This document shows, piece after piece, positions 35,317 through 44,158 of a stretch of 64,000 bases of DNA; the first letter of the stretch is position 1, and the number at the start of each line of letters is the position of its first letter. The notes beneath the pieces were generated by a model that saw only the letters and a list, made by a program, of their open reading frames with translations, made no database searches and was not told the origin of the DNA. The DNA is taken from positions 372,001-436,000 of the forward strand of contig NZ_JAHVJO010000003.1 in assembly GCF_019801215.1 (NCBI RefSeq), read 5' to 3'. Origin of the DNA: Fictibacillus nanhaiensis (GTDB lineage Bacteria > Bacillota > Bacilli > Bacillales > Fictibacillaceae). A program made the position numbers and the translations under genes.

Positions 35317-36531
35317 CTACCCTTTATTAAGCTCTGCTAATAATAGTTGCTCAGCTTGTTTCGTTATCTCTTCCCAATCCTCATGACCTAGTGAAATATG
35401 TTTTCTTGCGGTTTTGTGTGTGATTAGTTCAGCTAACGCTATTTCACGTTCCCCTTCATCCTGTAAAACATGTAATACATCTTGAAAAAAAGCAGATTGC
35501 TTTAAAGACAGCTCATTCTGTTTTGAAGGAAGGGTATCATTTTTAATGGTAACAACGTATACAAAGGAACTCTCCACATCCTCTTCCCGCAGGATTCCTT
35601 CAAGCTCTTCAATAAACGATCCATCAAGTAGTTCAGGATATAAAGGAGTATGTCCCGATAATGTGATGATTAAGAACACACCTTTCTGATCCTGTCTGTA
35701 TGTATCTTTAATTTCTTCACAATACGTGATGACTTCTTGCAGCCGTTCAAAGTTTTCTAATTGAATAACTGCTTCATGCCATTCAATATCGGATGTGGAT
35801 ACAAATCTGCTGCTCGCCTGGTTTTCATGAAGTGTAACGATATAACCACCTTTTTCTCCCGTTTCACCACTATGTCTTCCTTGTATGTTCCCTGAATAGC
35901 GCACAGGTGGTTCATCATTCAGATCCATTTTTTTATGAATATGGCCCAGAGCCCAATAATCGTATCCCTTCTTCAACAACTCAGATAGTAGAAATGGTGC
36001 ATATCGGCTGTGTCCGCTGTACCCATCTGCTTGACCATGTAATACTCCGATATGGTAAAAGCCGTCTTTCTTTTCTGGATAATGTTGGGTTCGGTTATCT
36101 GTAATAGCTGATGTTTCATAGCTAAACCCATGAATGCGAGCAATCGTCTTGCCTTCTTTCTCATAAGATAATGTCTGGATAGCATTGCCTTCAAAAAAAT
36201 GAACATTCTTCGGCCAATCCAGTGTAATCCATTGTCCATCAAGGGGATCATGGTTGCCATGACTAATATATACTTGTATGTTATGAGTCTCTAATCTCAC
36301 GAAACAATTTTTCAAAAAAGATTGAGCTTTTAAGCTTCGCTGTCCGCTGTCATATAAATCACCAGCAATGATGACAAAATCAACTTCTTCCTTTATAGCT
36401 AAATCTACAAGTCTTTTAAATGACAGAAACGCACTGTCAAATAACCGCAGAAACAACCCTTCAGGCAAGGAGGAAAGCCCCTTAAACGGACTGTCTAAAT
36501 GCAAGTCTGCACAATGTAAAAATTTAATCAT
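35317..36531 (-). CDS. yhaO: SbcD/Mre11-like metallophosphoesterase YhaO
   Basis: 404 residues from ATG 36531 (MIKFLHCADLHLDSPF). Calcineurin-like phosphoesterase motifs: CADLHLD, IIAGDLYDSG, SHGNHDPL, GVLHG and WALGHIHKK. Earlier in-frame starts have no spaced ribosome-binding site; GGGTG lies 6 nt before the chosen ATG. First gene of the apparent operon yhaO-yhaN-cssR-like-cssS-like. Nuclease subunit partnered with YhaN. Confidence 0.93.
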   Translation of the reverse strand: MIKFLHCADLHLDSPFKGLSSLPEGLFLRLFDSAFLSFKRLVDLAIKEEVDFVIIAGDLYDSGQRSLKAQSFLKNCFVRLETHNIQVYISHGNHDPLDGQWITLDWPKNVHFFEGNAIQTLSYEKEGKTIARIHGFSYETSAITDNRTQHYPEKKDGFYHIGVLHGQADGYSGHSRYAPFLLSELLKKGYDYWALGHIHKKMDLNDEPPVRYSGNIQGRHSGETGEKGGYIVTLHENQASSRFVSTSDIEWHEAVIQLENFERLQEVITYCEEIKDTYRQDQKGVFLIITLSGHTPLYPELLDGSFIEELEGILREEDVESSFVYVVTIKNDTLPSKQNELSLKQSAFFQDVLHVLQDEGEREIALAELITHKTARKHISLGHEDWEEITKQAEQLLLAELNKG

Positions 36532-36601
36532 TCTACTCACCCTTTTTTCTACCATTCTTCCCCTCATTTTAACATATATACGAAAACACGTTCGCTAATT
36601 T

Positions 36602-36634
36602 CTCATAATAAAAAGGAAAGCAAGTGTGCTTTCC
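36602..36634 (-). terminator. Terminator of yhaQP
   Basis: 8-bp perfect stem GGAAAGCA/TGCTTTCC (36615-36622, 36627-36634), with TTTTTATTAT on the minus side. Confidence 0.85.
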
Positions 36635-36644
36635 CATCAAAGAT

Positions 36645-37922
36645 TTATATTCCAGTTGAATCTTTCTTTTCTTGTTTTGATAAAAGCATTGCCTGTTTAA
36701 ACAGTTTTAAAGATGGTGCGTTTCCGTACATAAGAACACCTCCGCGATACACACGTGCTCCAATAACGGCAAAAAGCAGTATAGCACCCACAAGCACACC
36801 AATTCCAAGTGCCACTTCCCAAACAGGTAATGATAGCATTCCAACACGCAGCAGCATAAGCATTGGAGTAAACAACGGGAAGTAAGAAGCGGCCGCAACA
36901 AAGCCAGACTCCGGATTTTCTCTTCCATACATGGCAATCATGAATGCAGCAACGATTACGATTACGACAGGTGTCATAATGTTGTTCACTTCTTCTACCC
37001 TGCTGATCAATGAGCCAATCATAGCAAATAGTGTCGCATACAGAAAAAATCCTAACACGAAGAAAAGAAGAGCGTATACTACTAAAGAAACGGGAATTTC
37101 ATTGAGCTTAAGCTCTTGAATAATACTTTCATTTTTTCCACTCAGCTGTCCGTTCAACTTAACCGCAGCATAACCTCCCGCAATAATAACGGCTAACTGG
37201 GTAAGAGCAATGAGGACGATTCCAAATATTTTTCCAAACATTTGTTTAACCGGTGAGACACTTGAGATTAAAATCTCCATCACTCTTGACGATTTTTCCG
37301 TTGCTACTTCTACCGCGATCATACTTCCGTACATCATAACGGACATGTACATGAAGAAAAGAAGAACGTATACGAGAATATATACTTGCGCTGCTTCTTC
37401 TTCGCTCTTAGCAGTCGTAGATAGCGATTCTTTATTGAATGAGACAGGCAAATAAATGGCTGCCAGCTGTTCTTGGTTCAAACCGATTGATTCAGCTGCA
37501 GCTTTATTCTTGATCTGTTGCAATGCCATCTCTAAATCCGTAATCAGATCCTGTTTTGTTACATCTTCAGCTTTGTAAGTCCCGGTTACAATACCAGCCG
37601 CGTCTTTATCCAAAATCAAAAGACCATCATATTCACCTGTTCGCACAAGCTTTTCTGCGTCTTTTTCAGATTTGGTAACCTCTTTAGCCTCAAGCTCATC
37701 ACCAGCTTGCTTTAAATGTGTTTGCAGGGCTGTAAAGGTCTCCCCCGTTTTATCAATAACTCCGACGTGTGATACTTCATCTCCATTAAACATTTTTGTG
37801 ATTTGATTCATGTTCGTGACGACAAATAATAATAGAATCGTAATCAGCGTAGAGATGATAAAGGGTTTTGACTTAATCTTCGAACGATATGTATGCATCA
37901 TAACGGTCAAAAACTTACTCAT
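36645..37922 (-). CDS. yhaP: ABC exporter permease YhaP (NatB-like)
   Basis: 425 residues. One N-terminal membrane segment (PFIISTLITILLLFVVTNM), a large extracytoplasmic domain (about 40-170), then about five C-terminal membrane segments: the ABC-2/NatB layout. ATG 37922 chosen (GGTAGGTG upstream); a GTG at 37931 is possible. It overlaps the end of yhaQ by 8 nt. Probable sodium or drug efflux with YhaQ; the substrate is not known. Confidence 0.9.
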   Translation of the reverse strand: MSKFLTVMMHTYRSKIKSKPFIISTLITILLLFVVTNMNQITKMFNGDEVSHVGVIDKTGETFTALQTHLKQAGDELEAKEVTKSEKDAEKLVRTGEYDGLLILDKDAAGIVTGTYKAEDVTKQDLITDLEMALQQIKNKAAAESIGLNQEQLAAIYLPVSFNKESLSTTAKSEEEAAQVYILVYVLLFFMYMSVMMYGSMIAVEVATEKSSRVMEILISSVSPVKQMFGKIFGIVLIALTQLAVIIAGGYAAVKLNGQLSGKNESIIQELKLNEIPVSLVVYALLFFVLGFFLYATLFAMIGSLISRVEEVNNIMTPVVIVIVAAFMIAMYGRENPESGFVAAASYFPLFTPMLMLLRVGMLSLPVWEVALGIGVLVGAILLFAVIGARVYRGGVLMYGNAPSLKLFKQAMLLSKQEKKDSTGI

Positions 37923-38811
37923 GAACGACACCTACCTTTTCGATAAAAATATCATTCAATGAAGGTTCTTCGAGTTCAAACTTTCTAACAAATCCTTTTG
38001 ATTGAATGGCTAGGAATAATTCGTTCGCAGCTTCTTCTCGTTCTACCTGCAATATAATTCCGTCAGCTGTCAAACGGTGTTTAACAACCCCATTCGTATC
38101 TTTTAAGTAACTTAGATCAAAGTCTGCTTTTACAGATACGTTCTTCTTTCCGAAAGAGCGTTTAATATCTTTTAAGTTTCCTTGAACAACTGATCTCCCC
38201 TTATGCATGATGCATAAATGCTCACAGAGTTCTTCAACATGTTCCATTCTATGACTGGAAAAAACGATTGTTGTACCTTCCTTTTTCAGCTCATGAACGG
38301 CGTTTTTTAATAGCTCTACGTTAACTGGATCTAAGCCGCTAAAAGGTTCATCTAAAATTAATAACTCTGGTCGATGGATAACCGCCGCAATAAATTGTAT
38401 TTTTTGCTGATTTCCTTTTGAAAGAGATTCTACTTTTTTGTTCAAATATTCATCTGCTCCAAATCGCTTTAACCAATTCTCTGTTTGTTCTTGGATAAGT
38501 GAACGTGACATTCCTCGCAGTTGTCCTAAATAAATAAGCTGTTCCCTAACCGTCAGTTTTGGATACAAGCCTCTTTCTTCTGGAAGATAACCTACTACAT
38601 CACTTGTCTCATATGAAATTTCTTTCCCATTCCACGTAATTGAACCTTCTGTTGGTGTTAATAATCCTAGGATCATTCTGAAGGTAGTGGTCTTGCCCGC
38701 ACCGTTCGCTCCTAGCAATCCAAAGATCTCTCCACTCGGAATCTCTAGGTTTAATCCGTCAACAGCCGTAAAGACACCAAATTTTTTCCGAACTTCGTTT
38801 ATGGTAAGCAT
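37915..38811 (-). CDS. yhaQ: ABC exporter ATPase YhaQ (NatA-like)
   Basis: 298 residues from ATG 38811 (MLTINEVRKKFGVF), the same length as B. subtilis YhaQ, with GGGAGGGG upstream. Walker A GANGAGKTTT, signature LSKGNQQK, Walker B LLILDEPFSGLDP, switch histidine FSSHRMEHVEE, and a C-terminal extension of about 80 residues. Works with YhaP; overlapping genes ending in one terminator. Confidence 0.93.
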   Translation of the reverse strand: MLTINEVRKKFGVFTAVDGLNLEIPSGEIFGLLGANGAGKTTTFRMILGLLTPTEGSITWNGKEISYETSDVVGYLPEERGLYPKLTVREQLIYLGQLRGMSRSLIQEQTENWLKRFGADEYLNKKVESLSKGNQQKIQFIAAVIHRPELLILDEPFSGLDPVNVELLKNAVHELKKEGTTIVFSSHRMEHVEELCEHLCIMHKGRSVVQGNLKDIKRSFGKKNVSVKADFDLSYLKDTNGVVKHRLTADGIILQVEREEAANELFLAIQSKGFVRKFELEEPSLNDIFIEKVGVVHE

Positions 38812-38957
38812 AAAATCCCCTCCCGTTGTAAAATATACCATATTATTCCTAATACGTGATGTATTCTGCGAAGTTTCATACAATTTAATGTGGTTTTGCA
38901 GGAAATAATCCGGTTAACGTGGAAATCATTTTTTAGATACGAAAGGAGTTAACAACC

Positions 38958-39143
38958 ATGAATACATATGTATTGACTGCCTACGAAAAGAACGGGGATA
39001 AAGTATTGGATGAAAATATTTCAGCATCCAATGATCGTGAAGCAAAACAACGGGGAGAAGCCCGTTTGGCTGAACTAAACTTACAAGAAAAAACGCATCG
39101 TCTGACTTCACCAAAGGGACAGCTGCTTCTTTTCCACCGCTAA
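38958..39143 (+). CDS. YhzD-like small protein
   Basis: 61 residues, MNTYVLTAYEKNGDKVLDENI at the start and THRLTSPKGQLLLFHR at the end, the pattern of YhzD. The function is unknown. GAAAGGAG precedes the ATG. Its stop overlaps an ATG in the GNAT frame (TAATG). Confidence 0.8.
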   Translation: MNTYVLTAYEKNGDKVLDENISASNDREAKQRGEARLAELNLQEKTHRLTSPKGQLLLFHR

Positions 39144-39172
39144 TGAATCTTACGGAAACGAGGGGAAAAAAA

Positions 39173-39607
39173 GTGAGTGAAGTTTTTATTCGTGAAGCTC
39201 GGTATGAAGACAGTTATGAACTTTCCTATTTGATGGGGGAACTCGGATATCCGACATCTCCTGAAGAAATGACTGAACGTTTAGAAACACTTCTCCCAAA
39301 TGAAGCATACGCCTGTTTTGTTGCTTGTATAAACGATCAAGTCATCGGGATGATTGGTCTTACAATAGGAATCTTCTTCGAAAAAAATGGCTGTTATGCT
39401 AGAATCTCGGCTCTGGTAGTTAGTGAAGAATTTAGAGGAAACGGAATCGGCAAGCAGCTTGTCCGGTATGGAGAAGAATGGGCTAAAGAGCAAGGCGCAA
39501 CTGCCATCTTGCTCAATAGCGGAAAACACCGGACAGATACTCATGAGTTTTACAGAAGCTTAGATTATGATGATACAGGCTTACGTTTTATTAAAGTAAT
39601 GCTGTAA
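39173..39607 (+). CDS. GNAT-family N-acetyltransferase
   Basis: 144 residues. Acetyl-CoA binding motif ALVVSEEFRGNGIGKQLVRYGEEWAKEQG and the C-terminal EFYRSLDYDDTGLRFIK identify the GNAT fold. GTG 39173 is preferred (GAGGGG 7 nt upstream). An in-frame ATG at 39143 overlaps the stop of the YhzD-like gene and would add ten residues. The substrate is unknown. Confidence 0.87.
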   Translation: MSEVFIREARYEDSYELSYLMGELGYPTSPEEMTERLETLLPNEAYACFVACINDQVIGMIGLTIGIFFEKNGCYARISALVVSEEFRGNGIGKQLVRYGEEWAKEQGATAILLNSGKHRTDTHEFYRSLDYDDTGLRFIKVML

Positions 39608-39616
39608 AAAACATAA

Positions 39617-39653
39617 AAAAGACCGGCTGCTTGATCTAGCGCCGGTCTTCTTT
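39617..39653 (+). terminator. Bidirectional terminator between the GNAT and dhaS-like genes
   Basis: 9-bp perfect stem AAGACCGGC/GCCGGTCTT (39619-39627, 39641-39649), with A and T residues on both sides. Confidence 0.85.
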
Positions 39654-39692
39654 CGTTTCCGTTCCATTTTTGACCCCGTAATGTCTTTGTTG

Positions 39693-41177
39693 TTATTTTA
39701 AGTTAACCCACACACTCTTCACTTCTGTGTAATTGTTCAATGCATAAGAGCCCATCTCCCGACCCATTCCAGATTGCTTATAGCCTCCAAATGGTGATGC
39801 AGCATCAAACGCATTATAGCAGTTCACCCAAACCGTACCTGCACGAAGTTTGTTAGATACATAGTGAGCCGTTTTTAAGTTTTCAGTCCATAGTCCTGCA
39901 GCAAGACCATAATCGGAGTCATTTGCACGATTAATCACCTCGTCAAGGTCTTCAAACGGCATCGCAGCTACAACTGGACCAAAGATTTCTTCTTTTGCGA
40001 TCGTCATTTTATCATCAACATCCGCAAAAATCGTTGGCTCTACAAAATATCCTCGGTCATAAGGTGCTGTTCCACCAGTCAGAAGTTCTGCACCTTCATC
40101 CTTACCTTTTTGAATATAGTTAAGGACACGGTTATGCTGCTCTTCCGAAACAAGAGGCCCCATCGTCGTATCCCGATCCAATCCAGGACCTTGTTTGATT
40201 TTTTTCGCATGTGAAACAAGATCTGCTACTACATTATCAAACGATTTCTTCTGGATATAAAGACGTGAACCTGCACAGCAAACTTGTCCTTGATTAAACA
40301 TAATACCACTCAAAGCACCAGGAATCGCACGTTTCATATCAGCATCCGGCAGAATGATATTGGGTGACTTTCCACCAAGTTCTAACGTTACACGCTTTAA
40401 TGTATGAGAGGCATTACGCATAATCATTTTTCCTACTTCAGTTGAGCCAGTAAATGCGATTTTGTCTACGTTTGGATGATCAACAAGAGCCGCTCCTGTT
40501 TCGCCTGCACCTGTTACTACGTTAAGTACGCCTTCAGGGAATCCTGCTTCTTGCGCTAATTTAGCTAAATAAAGCGCAGAAAGTGGTGTTTGCTCTGCTG
40601 GCTTCAACACAACTGTACAGCCTGTAGCAAGTGCCGCCCCAAGTTTCCACGCTGCCATTAACAACGGGAAGTTCCAAGGAATGATCTGTCCAACTACACC
40701 AAGTGCTTCGTGACGCGTATAGTTGAAGAAGCTTCCTGCAACAGGAATCGTTTGTCCGACAATTTTCGTAGACCATCCTGCGTAATAACGGAAATGCTCA
40801 ATCGCTAATGGTACGTCAGCATGCGTCGTTTCTCCGATTGGTTTCCCGTTATCGAGAGTATCAAGCTGTGCCAACTCTTCTTTATTTTCTTCCATTAAAT
40901 CAGCTAGTTTGTAAATTAAGTAACTACGCTTGGACGCAGGCATTTTTGACCAGTAGCCTGTTTCAAATGCAGCTCTAGCAGCTTTAACTGCTTTGTCGAT
41001 GTCCTCTGCTCCACCTTCAGATACAACGGCAAGTACCTCTCCCGTTGCAGGGTTTACTGTTTCAAATGTTTTTCCGTTTGCGGAACTGACCCATTCCCCA
41101 TTAATAAAATGTTTCTTCGTTCCGTTCAGGAACTCTGCCACCTTTGGTTTTAATTGTAGGTCTAACGTTTTTTCCAT
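39693..41177 (-). CDS. NAD-dependent aldehyde dehydrogenase (DhaS-like)
   Basis: 494 residues, ALDH superfamily. NAD-binding region IIPWNFPLLMAAWKLGAAL, GSTEVGKMI, general base in LELGGKSPNI, nucleophile in FNQGQVCCAGSRLY, and C-terminal PFGGYKQSGMGREMG. Closest in type to B. subtilis DhaS. Oxidises aliphatic or aromatic aldehydes; the exact substrate is not evident. Single gene. The ~170 nt upstream of the start are followed by the 21-bp repeat block at 41347-41445. Confidence 0.92.
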   Translation of the reverse strand: MEKTLDLQLKPKVAEFLNGTKKHFINGEWVSSANGKTFETVNPATGEVLAVVSEGGAEDIDKAVKAARAAFETGYWSKMPASKRSYLIYKLADLMEENKEELAQLDTLDNGKPIGETTHADVPLAIEHFRYYAGWSTKIVGQTIPVAGSFFNYTRHEALGVVGQIIPWNFPLLMAAWKLGAALATGCTVVLKPAEQTPLSALYLAKLAQEAGFPEGVLNVVTGAGETGAALVDHPNVDKIAFTGSTEVGKMIMRNASHTLKRVTLELGGKSPNIILPDADMKRAIPGALSGIMFNQGQVCCAGSRLYIQKKSFDNVVADLVSHAKKIKQGPGLDRDTTMGPLVSEEQHNRVLNYIQKGKDEGAELLTGGTAPYDRGYFVEPTIFADVDDKMTIAKEEIFGPVVAAMPFEDLDEVINRANDSDYGLAAGLWTENLKTAHYVSNKLRAGTVWVNCYNAFDAASPFGGYKQSGMGREMGSYALNNYTEVKSVWVNLK

Positions 41178-41346
41178 TTGAATCCTCCCTTTACAAAGTG
41201 TTACTTACATAAATAAATTTCAACAGGATTCATGTAAACCCTTTCATTTTCTACATTTGTAATCAAACTGAAACGTTTTTGATAAAATTCGCCAAATGAA
41301 TGTCGAAAAAAGTTGTAATTCTGTGGGCTTGTCTGCTAATATGACA

Positions 41347-41445
41347 ATTTCTGAATTAAAGCTTAAATCTTGTGGATAAATCAGCTATCTTTTTGGATTC
41401 ACCCTCTAAATTTCTGAATTCAAGCACTAGATTTTTGGATTCGCT
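41347..41445. repeat. 21-bp-period degenerate repeat, core TT(C/T)TGGATTC or TTTCTGAATTC
   Basis: Five units in the 342-nt gap 41178-41519. The G that begins GGAT/GAAT falls at 41353, 41374, 41395, 41416 and 41437, an exact 21-bp step. The best pair is TTTTTGGATTC at 41390 and 41432; the others are decayed. Same architecture as the loci at 9.2, 49.9 and 62.9 kb but with a different core. Confidence 0.75.
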
Positions 41446-41457
41446 CTTTAAAACAAC

Positions 41458-41496
41458 AACAAAAAGACCCTTCATGGACGAATTCCTCCATAAAGA
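41458..41496 (-). terminator. Terminator of the YhaX-like gene
   Basis: On the minus strand an imperfect stem of about 11 bp around CTTTATGGA/TCCATGAAG, followed by GGGTCTTTTTG. Confidence 0.55.
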
Positions 41497-41519
41497 GCCC
41501 TCTATTATTCTACATAATA

Positions 41520-42371
41520 CTATCTTTTCATTGTTTGGAAGCGCATTTGCTTCCGAAAAACTTCTTTTACCATATAAGGAACACCTAGTTGATCGTTTGT
41601 ACGTGTAATCCACTTCGCTTTGCGCTTTACATCGTCTGGTGCGTTCGCCATCGCTACGCCAAGACCTGCAAATTCGATCATATCCATATCGTTGTACGAA
41701 TCCCCGATTGCCACCATTTCGTTTGGCGCAATTCCAAGCTTTTCGCCAAGAAATCGTAAACCGTTCCCTTTAGTTGCTTTTTTCGCAGTTATTTCTAAAT
41801 TAGATTTTGTCGAAGAGGAATACTCCAAATCTGGCATTTGTTCTTTTAAGAACTTTTTAGCAGATTCACACTCTTTTTCATCAAAAAACTGAACATCCAT
41901 CTTTGGTGGCGAAACTTCTTGAGACAGGACATAGTCTCCTAGATTTTCTGTGAAGGATACAGGATAGAAAAGCGGATCACCCGTGCTGAGTGTTAATTTC
42001 GCAACAAGCTGGCTCTTTTGCTTCAGCTGATTACCAACTGAAAAGCGCTCATGAACCACGCGCATATGACATTCGTAATTCTCAAGGATGTCCACAATCC
42101 TGTAGGTTTCCTCTACAGAGAGGCGCGTTTCTTGAAGTGGCTCGTCAAGGGATGAGGCAATAAATCCTCCATTATGACTGATTAGATAATTGTTGATCTT
42201 TAGCGCTTTTGCTATCTTTTGAGTAGAAGGAAAGCTCCTTCCCGAAGCGAGTGTGACGTATACCCCTTTTTGTTGTACATAATCAATGGCTTCTTTCGTT
42301 TCTTTATCGATACGGAAATTGCTTCGCAGTAGGGTTCCGTCGATGTCAATCGCTAGTAAACGGTATACCAT
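41520..42371 (-). CDS. yhaX: HAD-superfamily Cof-type phosphatase (YhaX-like)
   Basis: 283 residues from ATG 42371, with GGGGGGAG 4 nt upstream. HAD motif I LLAIDIDGTLL (Asp8, Asp10), motif II VTLASGRSFPST, motif III lysine in KATKGNGL and motif IV GDSYNDMDMIEFAG, with a Cof-type C2 cap between. Position next to yheA matches yhaX. Probably dephosphorylates sugar or cofactor phosphates. Confidence 0.88.
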   Translation of the reverse strand: MVYRLLAIDIDGTLLRSNFRIDKETKEAIDYVQQKGVYVTLASGRSFPSTQKIAKALKINNYLISHNGGFIASSLDEPLQETRLSVEETYRIVDILENYECHMRVVHERFSVGNQLKQKSQLVAKLTLSTGDPLFYPVSFTENLGDYVLSQEVSPPKMDVQFFDEKECESAKKFLKEQMPDLEYSSSTKSNLEITAKKATKGNGLRFLGEKLGIAPNEMVAIGDSYNDMDMIEFAGLGVAMANAPDDVKRKAKWITRTNDQLGVPYMVKEVFRKQMRFQTMKR

Positions 42372-42471
42372 GTTGCTCCCCCCATTTCGCGAAAATAAAG
42401 TATAAAGACTCGTGTTAAGTCTATGACCTTTAAACATGCTTTAGAACGCTGACAAGCCTACATTCTTTCGG

Positions 42472-42512
42472 ACAAAAAGAAAAACCCTGTTTCCGTTGAA
42501 GAAACAGGGTTT
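42472..42512 (-). terminator. Terminator of yheA
   Basis: 12-bp perfect stem AAACCCTGTTTC/GAAACAGGGTTT (42482-42493, 42501-42512), followed by T residues on the minus strand. Confidence 0.92.
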
Positions 42513-42522
42513 GGGATCCTTT

Positions 42523-42891
42523 TTACTGTTGTGGTTCGTTTTCTTGCGTCATTGGACCATAAAGCTCTTCCAGCGGTTTCGTAATCACTCTGTTCAGATC
42601 ATTAATGATTGTACTCATACGTTGTTCTGCCGCCATAAGCTTAGAAATCGTTTCGTTTTGTTGAACTTCTGTAAACAATTGTTGAGCAGCTTCTACTTCT
42701 TCTTGAGTAACTTCTTGACCAGACATTTGCTTTTGCTGCAAAGTCACTTGAATGTCACGGAATTTACCAAACAGCTCTTTCGTTTGAGGATTATTGTTTA
42801 CTTCATCATAGCTATTTTTTAAAGCCTGAAAGTCTTCGCTATTTCTTAATGCTTTTTCTAGATCGTATGCAACATCATATACGTTTGCCAT
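42523..42891 (-). CDS. yheA: YlbF/YmcA-family protein YheA
   Basis: 122 residues from ATG 42891 (MANVYDVAYDLEKALR), with GGGAGG upstream. Helical, acidic; EDFQALKNSYDEVNNNPQTKELF and FRDIQVTLQQKQMSGQEV match YheA in the Com_YlbF family. Function not established for YheA. Lies 51 nt downstream of yheB, on the same strand. Confidence 0.9.
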   Translation of the reverse strand: MANVYDVAYDLEKALRNSEDFQALKNSYDEVNNNPQTKELFGKFRDIQVTLQQKQMSGQEVTQEEVEAAQQLFTEVQQNETISKLMAAEQRMSTIINDLNRVITKPLEELYGPMTQENEPQQ

Positions 42892-42941
42892 TGTTAAAAA
42901 ACCTCCCATGTATTAAAGTACGGTACCCACTATAACAGACT

Positions 42942-44078
42942 CTATAATAATAGTACAAGGATACCTTGAAACAGACCGATCAATCCACCTAATAAAGCTC
43001 CAAGCCATGTAATCATTTTCAGTTCGCTTTTGGCGATTGATATGATAATTTCCTCTAGACGCTCCAGAGAAAATGCCTCTACTTGTTCCTCGACGATTTT
43101 AGCGAGATGCATCTTTTCAAGAAGAACATCAAGTTTTGCGACAAATAAATCTAGTCCTGCAGCCACTGCCTTAGGTGTCAGGTCATCCACAATCCACCCT
43201 TCAATGGCATCTGCAATTTGACTTACCGGTGTATTTAAATATTCTTCAATCGGCAGTCTGTTCGTTATTTCTTTTGCCACCCCAGAGATAAGGTCTGGCA
43301 CACTCAGTAATCCTACCGCTTCTCCCATTCTCTTTTCCATGAAGCCACGGTATTCTGATTCAAAAAGCTTTAGCATGGTTTCACGTGTATTCTCATGCTT
43401 TAAAAACTTAATCAGTTCAGGCTGAACTTTGTCAACGATACTCACATTTCCGAAGAACATTGAAACCATGTTGACGAGCATACCTTTATCCATCAAAAAT
43501 GCGTCTATTCCATTCGCTAACGCCTTTCTTCCCTCGCTGCTCTCTAAATAATGAACACCTCTGTTCAGGAGCCAGTCCACAACTTCCGGAAGCTTTTCTT
43601 CACCCGCTGAAACAAACTTTTCAGGAAGGACATCTTTCATTTCCTTGCCATTCGATTCTTCGAACATTTTTTTCATTCTGTTCAGAAGCCAATTCTCAGT
43701 CATCGATTGAATGCGGTGCTGCATATCTTCTACACCGAAGTCTTTTTTCAATAGTTCATTTATTGTAACGTCGCTTTTTAAAAAGCGTTTCACTTCACCT
43801 TGAATCAGTTCTGTCATCTCTGTACGAAAACCAGAATCATTGATTTTCGCCTGAACTCCCTCAGCAGTGAGAAGATGTTTTGTAACCGTTTCTCCTAACT
43901 GGACAGCTAGCTGATGTCTTCGCTTCGGAATGAGTCCTGGGGTAAATGGAACCCTGAATTTACCAATATATAAAGTGTTGAAAGGACGGAACAGCATTTT
44001 GATGGCAATTAAATTCGTCAGCCCGCCAATAAATGCTCCGACTATGATCATTATCGTAATTGAAACCCATATATTCAT
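42942..44078 (-). CDS. yheB: DUF445 membrane protein YheB
   Basis: 378 residues from ATG 44078, with GGAGAG 7 nt upstream. First helix IMIIVGAFIGGLTNLIAIKMLFRPF followed by RVPFTPGLIPKRR is the DUF445 signature; the middle is helical and soluble, and a second membrane segment closes the protein (ITWLGALLGGLIGLFQGILVLLL). Function unknown. Upstream of yheA, as in B. subtilis. Confidence 0.9.
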   Translation of the reverse strand: MNIWVSITIMIIVGAFIGGLTNLIAIKMLFRPFNTLYIGKFRVPFTPGLIPKRRHQLAVQLGETVTKHLLTAEGVQAKINDSGFRTEMTELIQGEVKRFLKSDVTINELLKKDFGVEDMQHRIQSMTENWLLNRMKKMFEESNGKEMKDVLPEKFVSAGEEKLPEVVDWLLNRGVHYLESSEGRKALANGIDAFLMDKGMLVNMVSMFFGNVSIVDKVQPELIKFLKHENTRETMLKLFESEYRGFMEKRMGEAVGLLSVPDLISGVAKEITNRLPIEEYLNTPVSQIADAIEGWIVDDLTPKAVAAGLDLFVAKLDVLLEKMHLAKIVEEQVEAFSLERLEEIIISIAKSELKMITWLGALLGGLIGLFQGILVLLL

Positions 44079-44158
44079 ATTCGTTCTCTCCATTACAGCA
44101 TATTCTACTTACCTAGTATAAGCGATTTCAAAATAGACAAGCAATGTGGACGGAAAGC

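Noticed and set aside
41356-41613. ORFs across the 41.4-kb repeat block
   Set aside because: They arise from the 21-bp repeat, whose period is a multiple of three and so tends to keep frames open; no ribosome-binding site.
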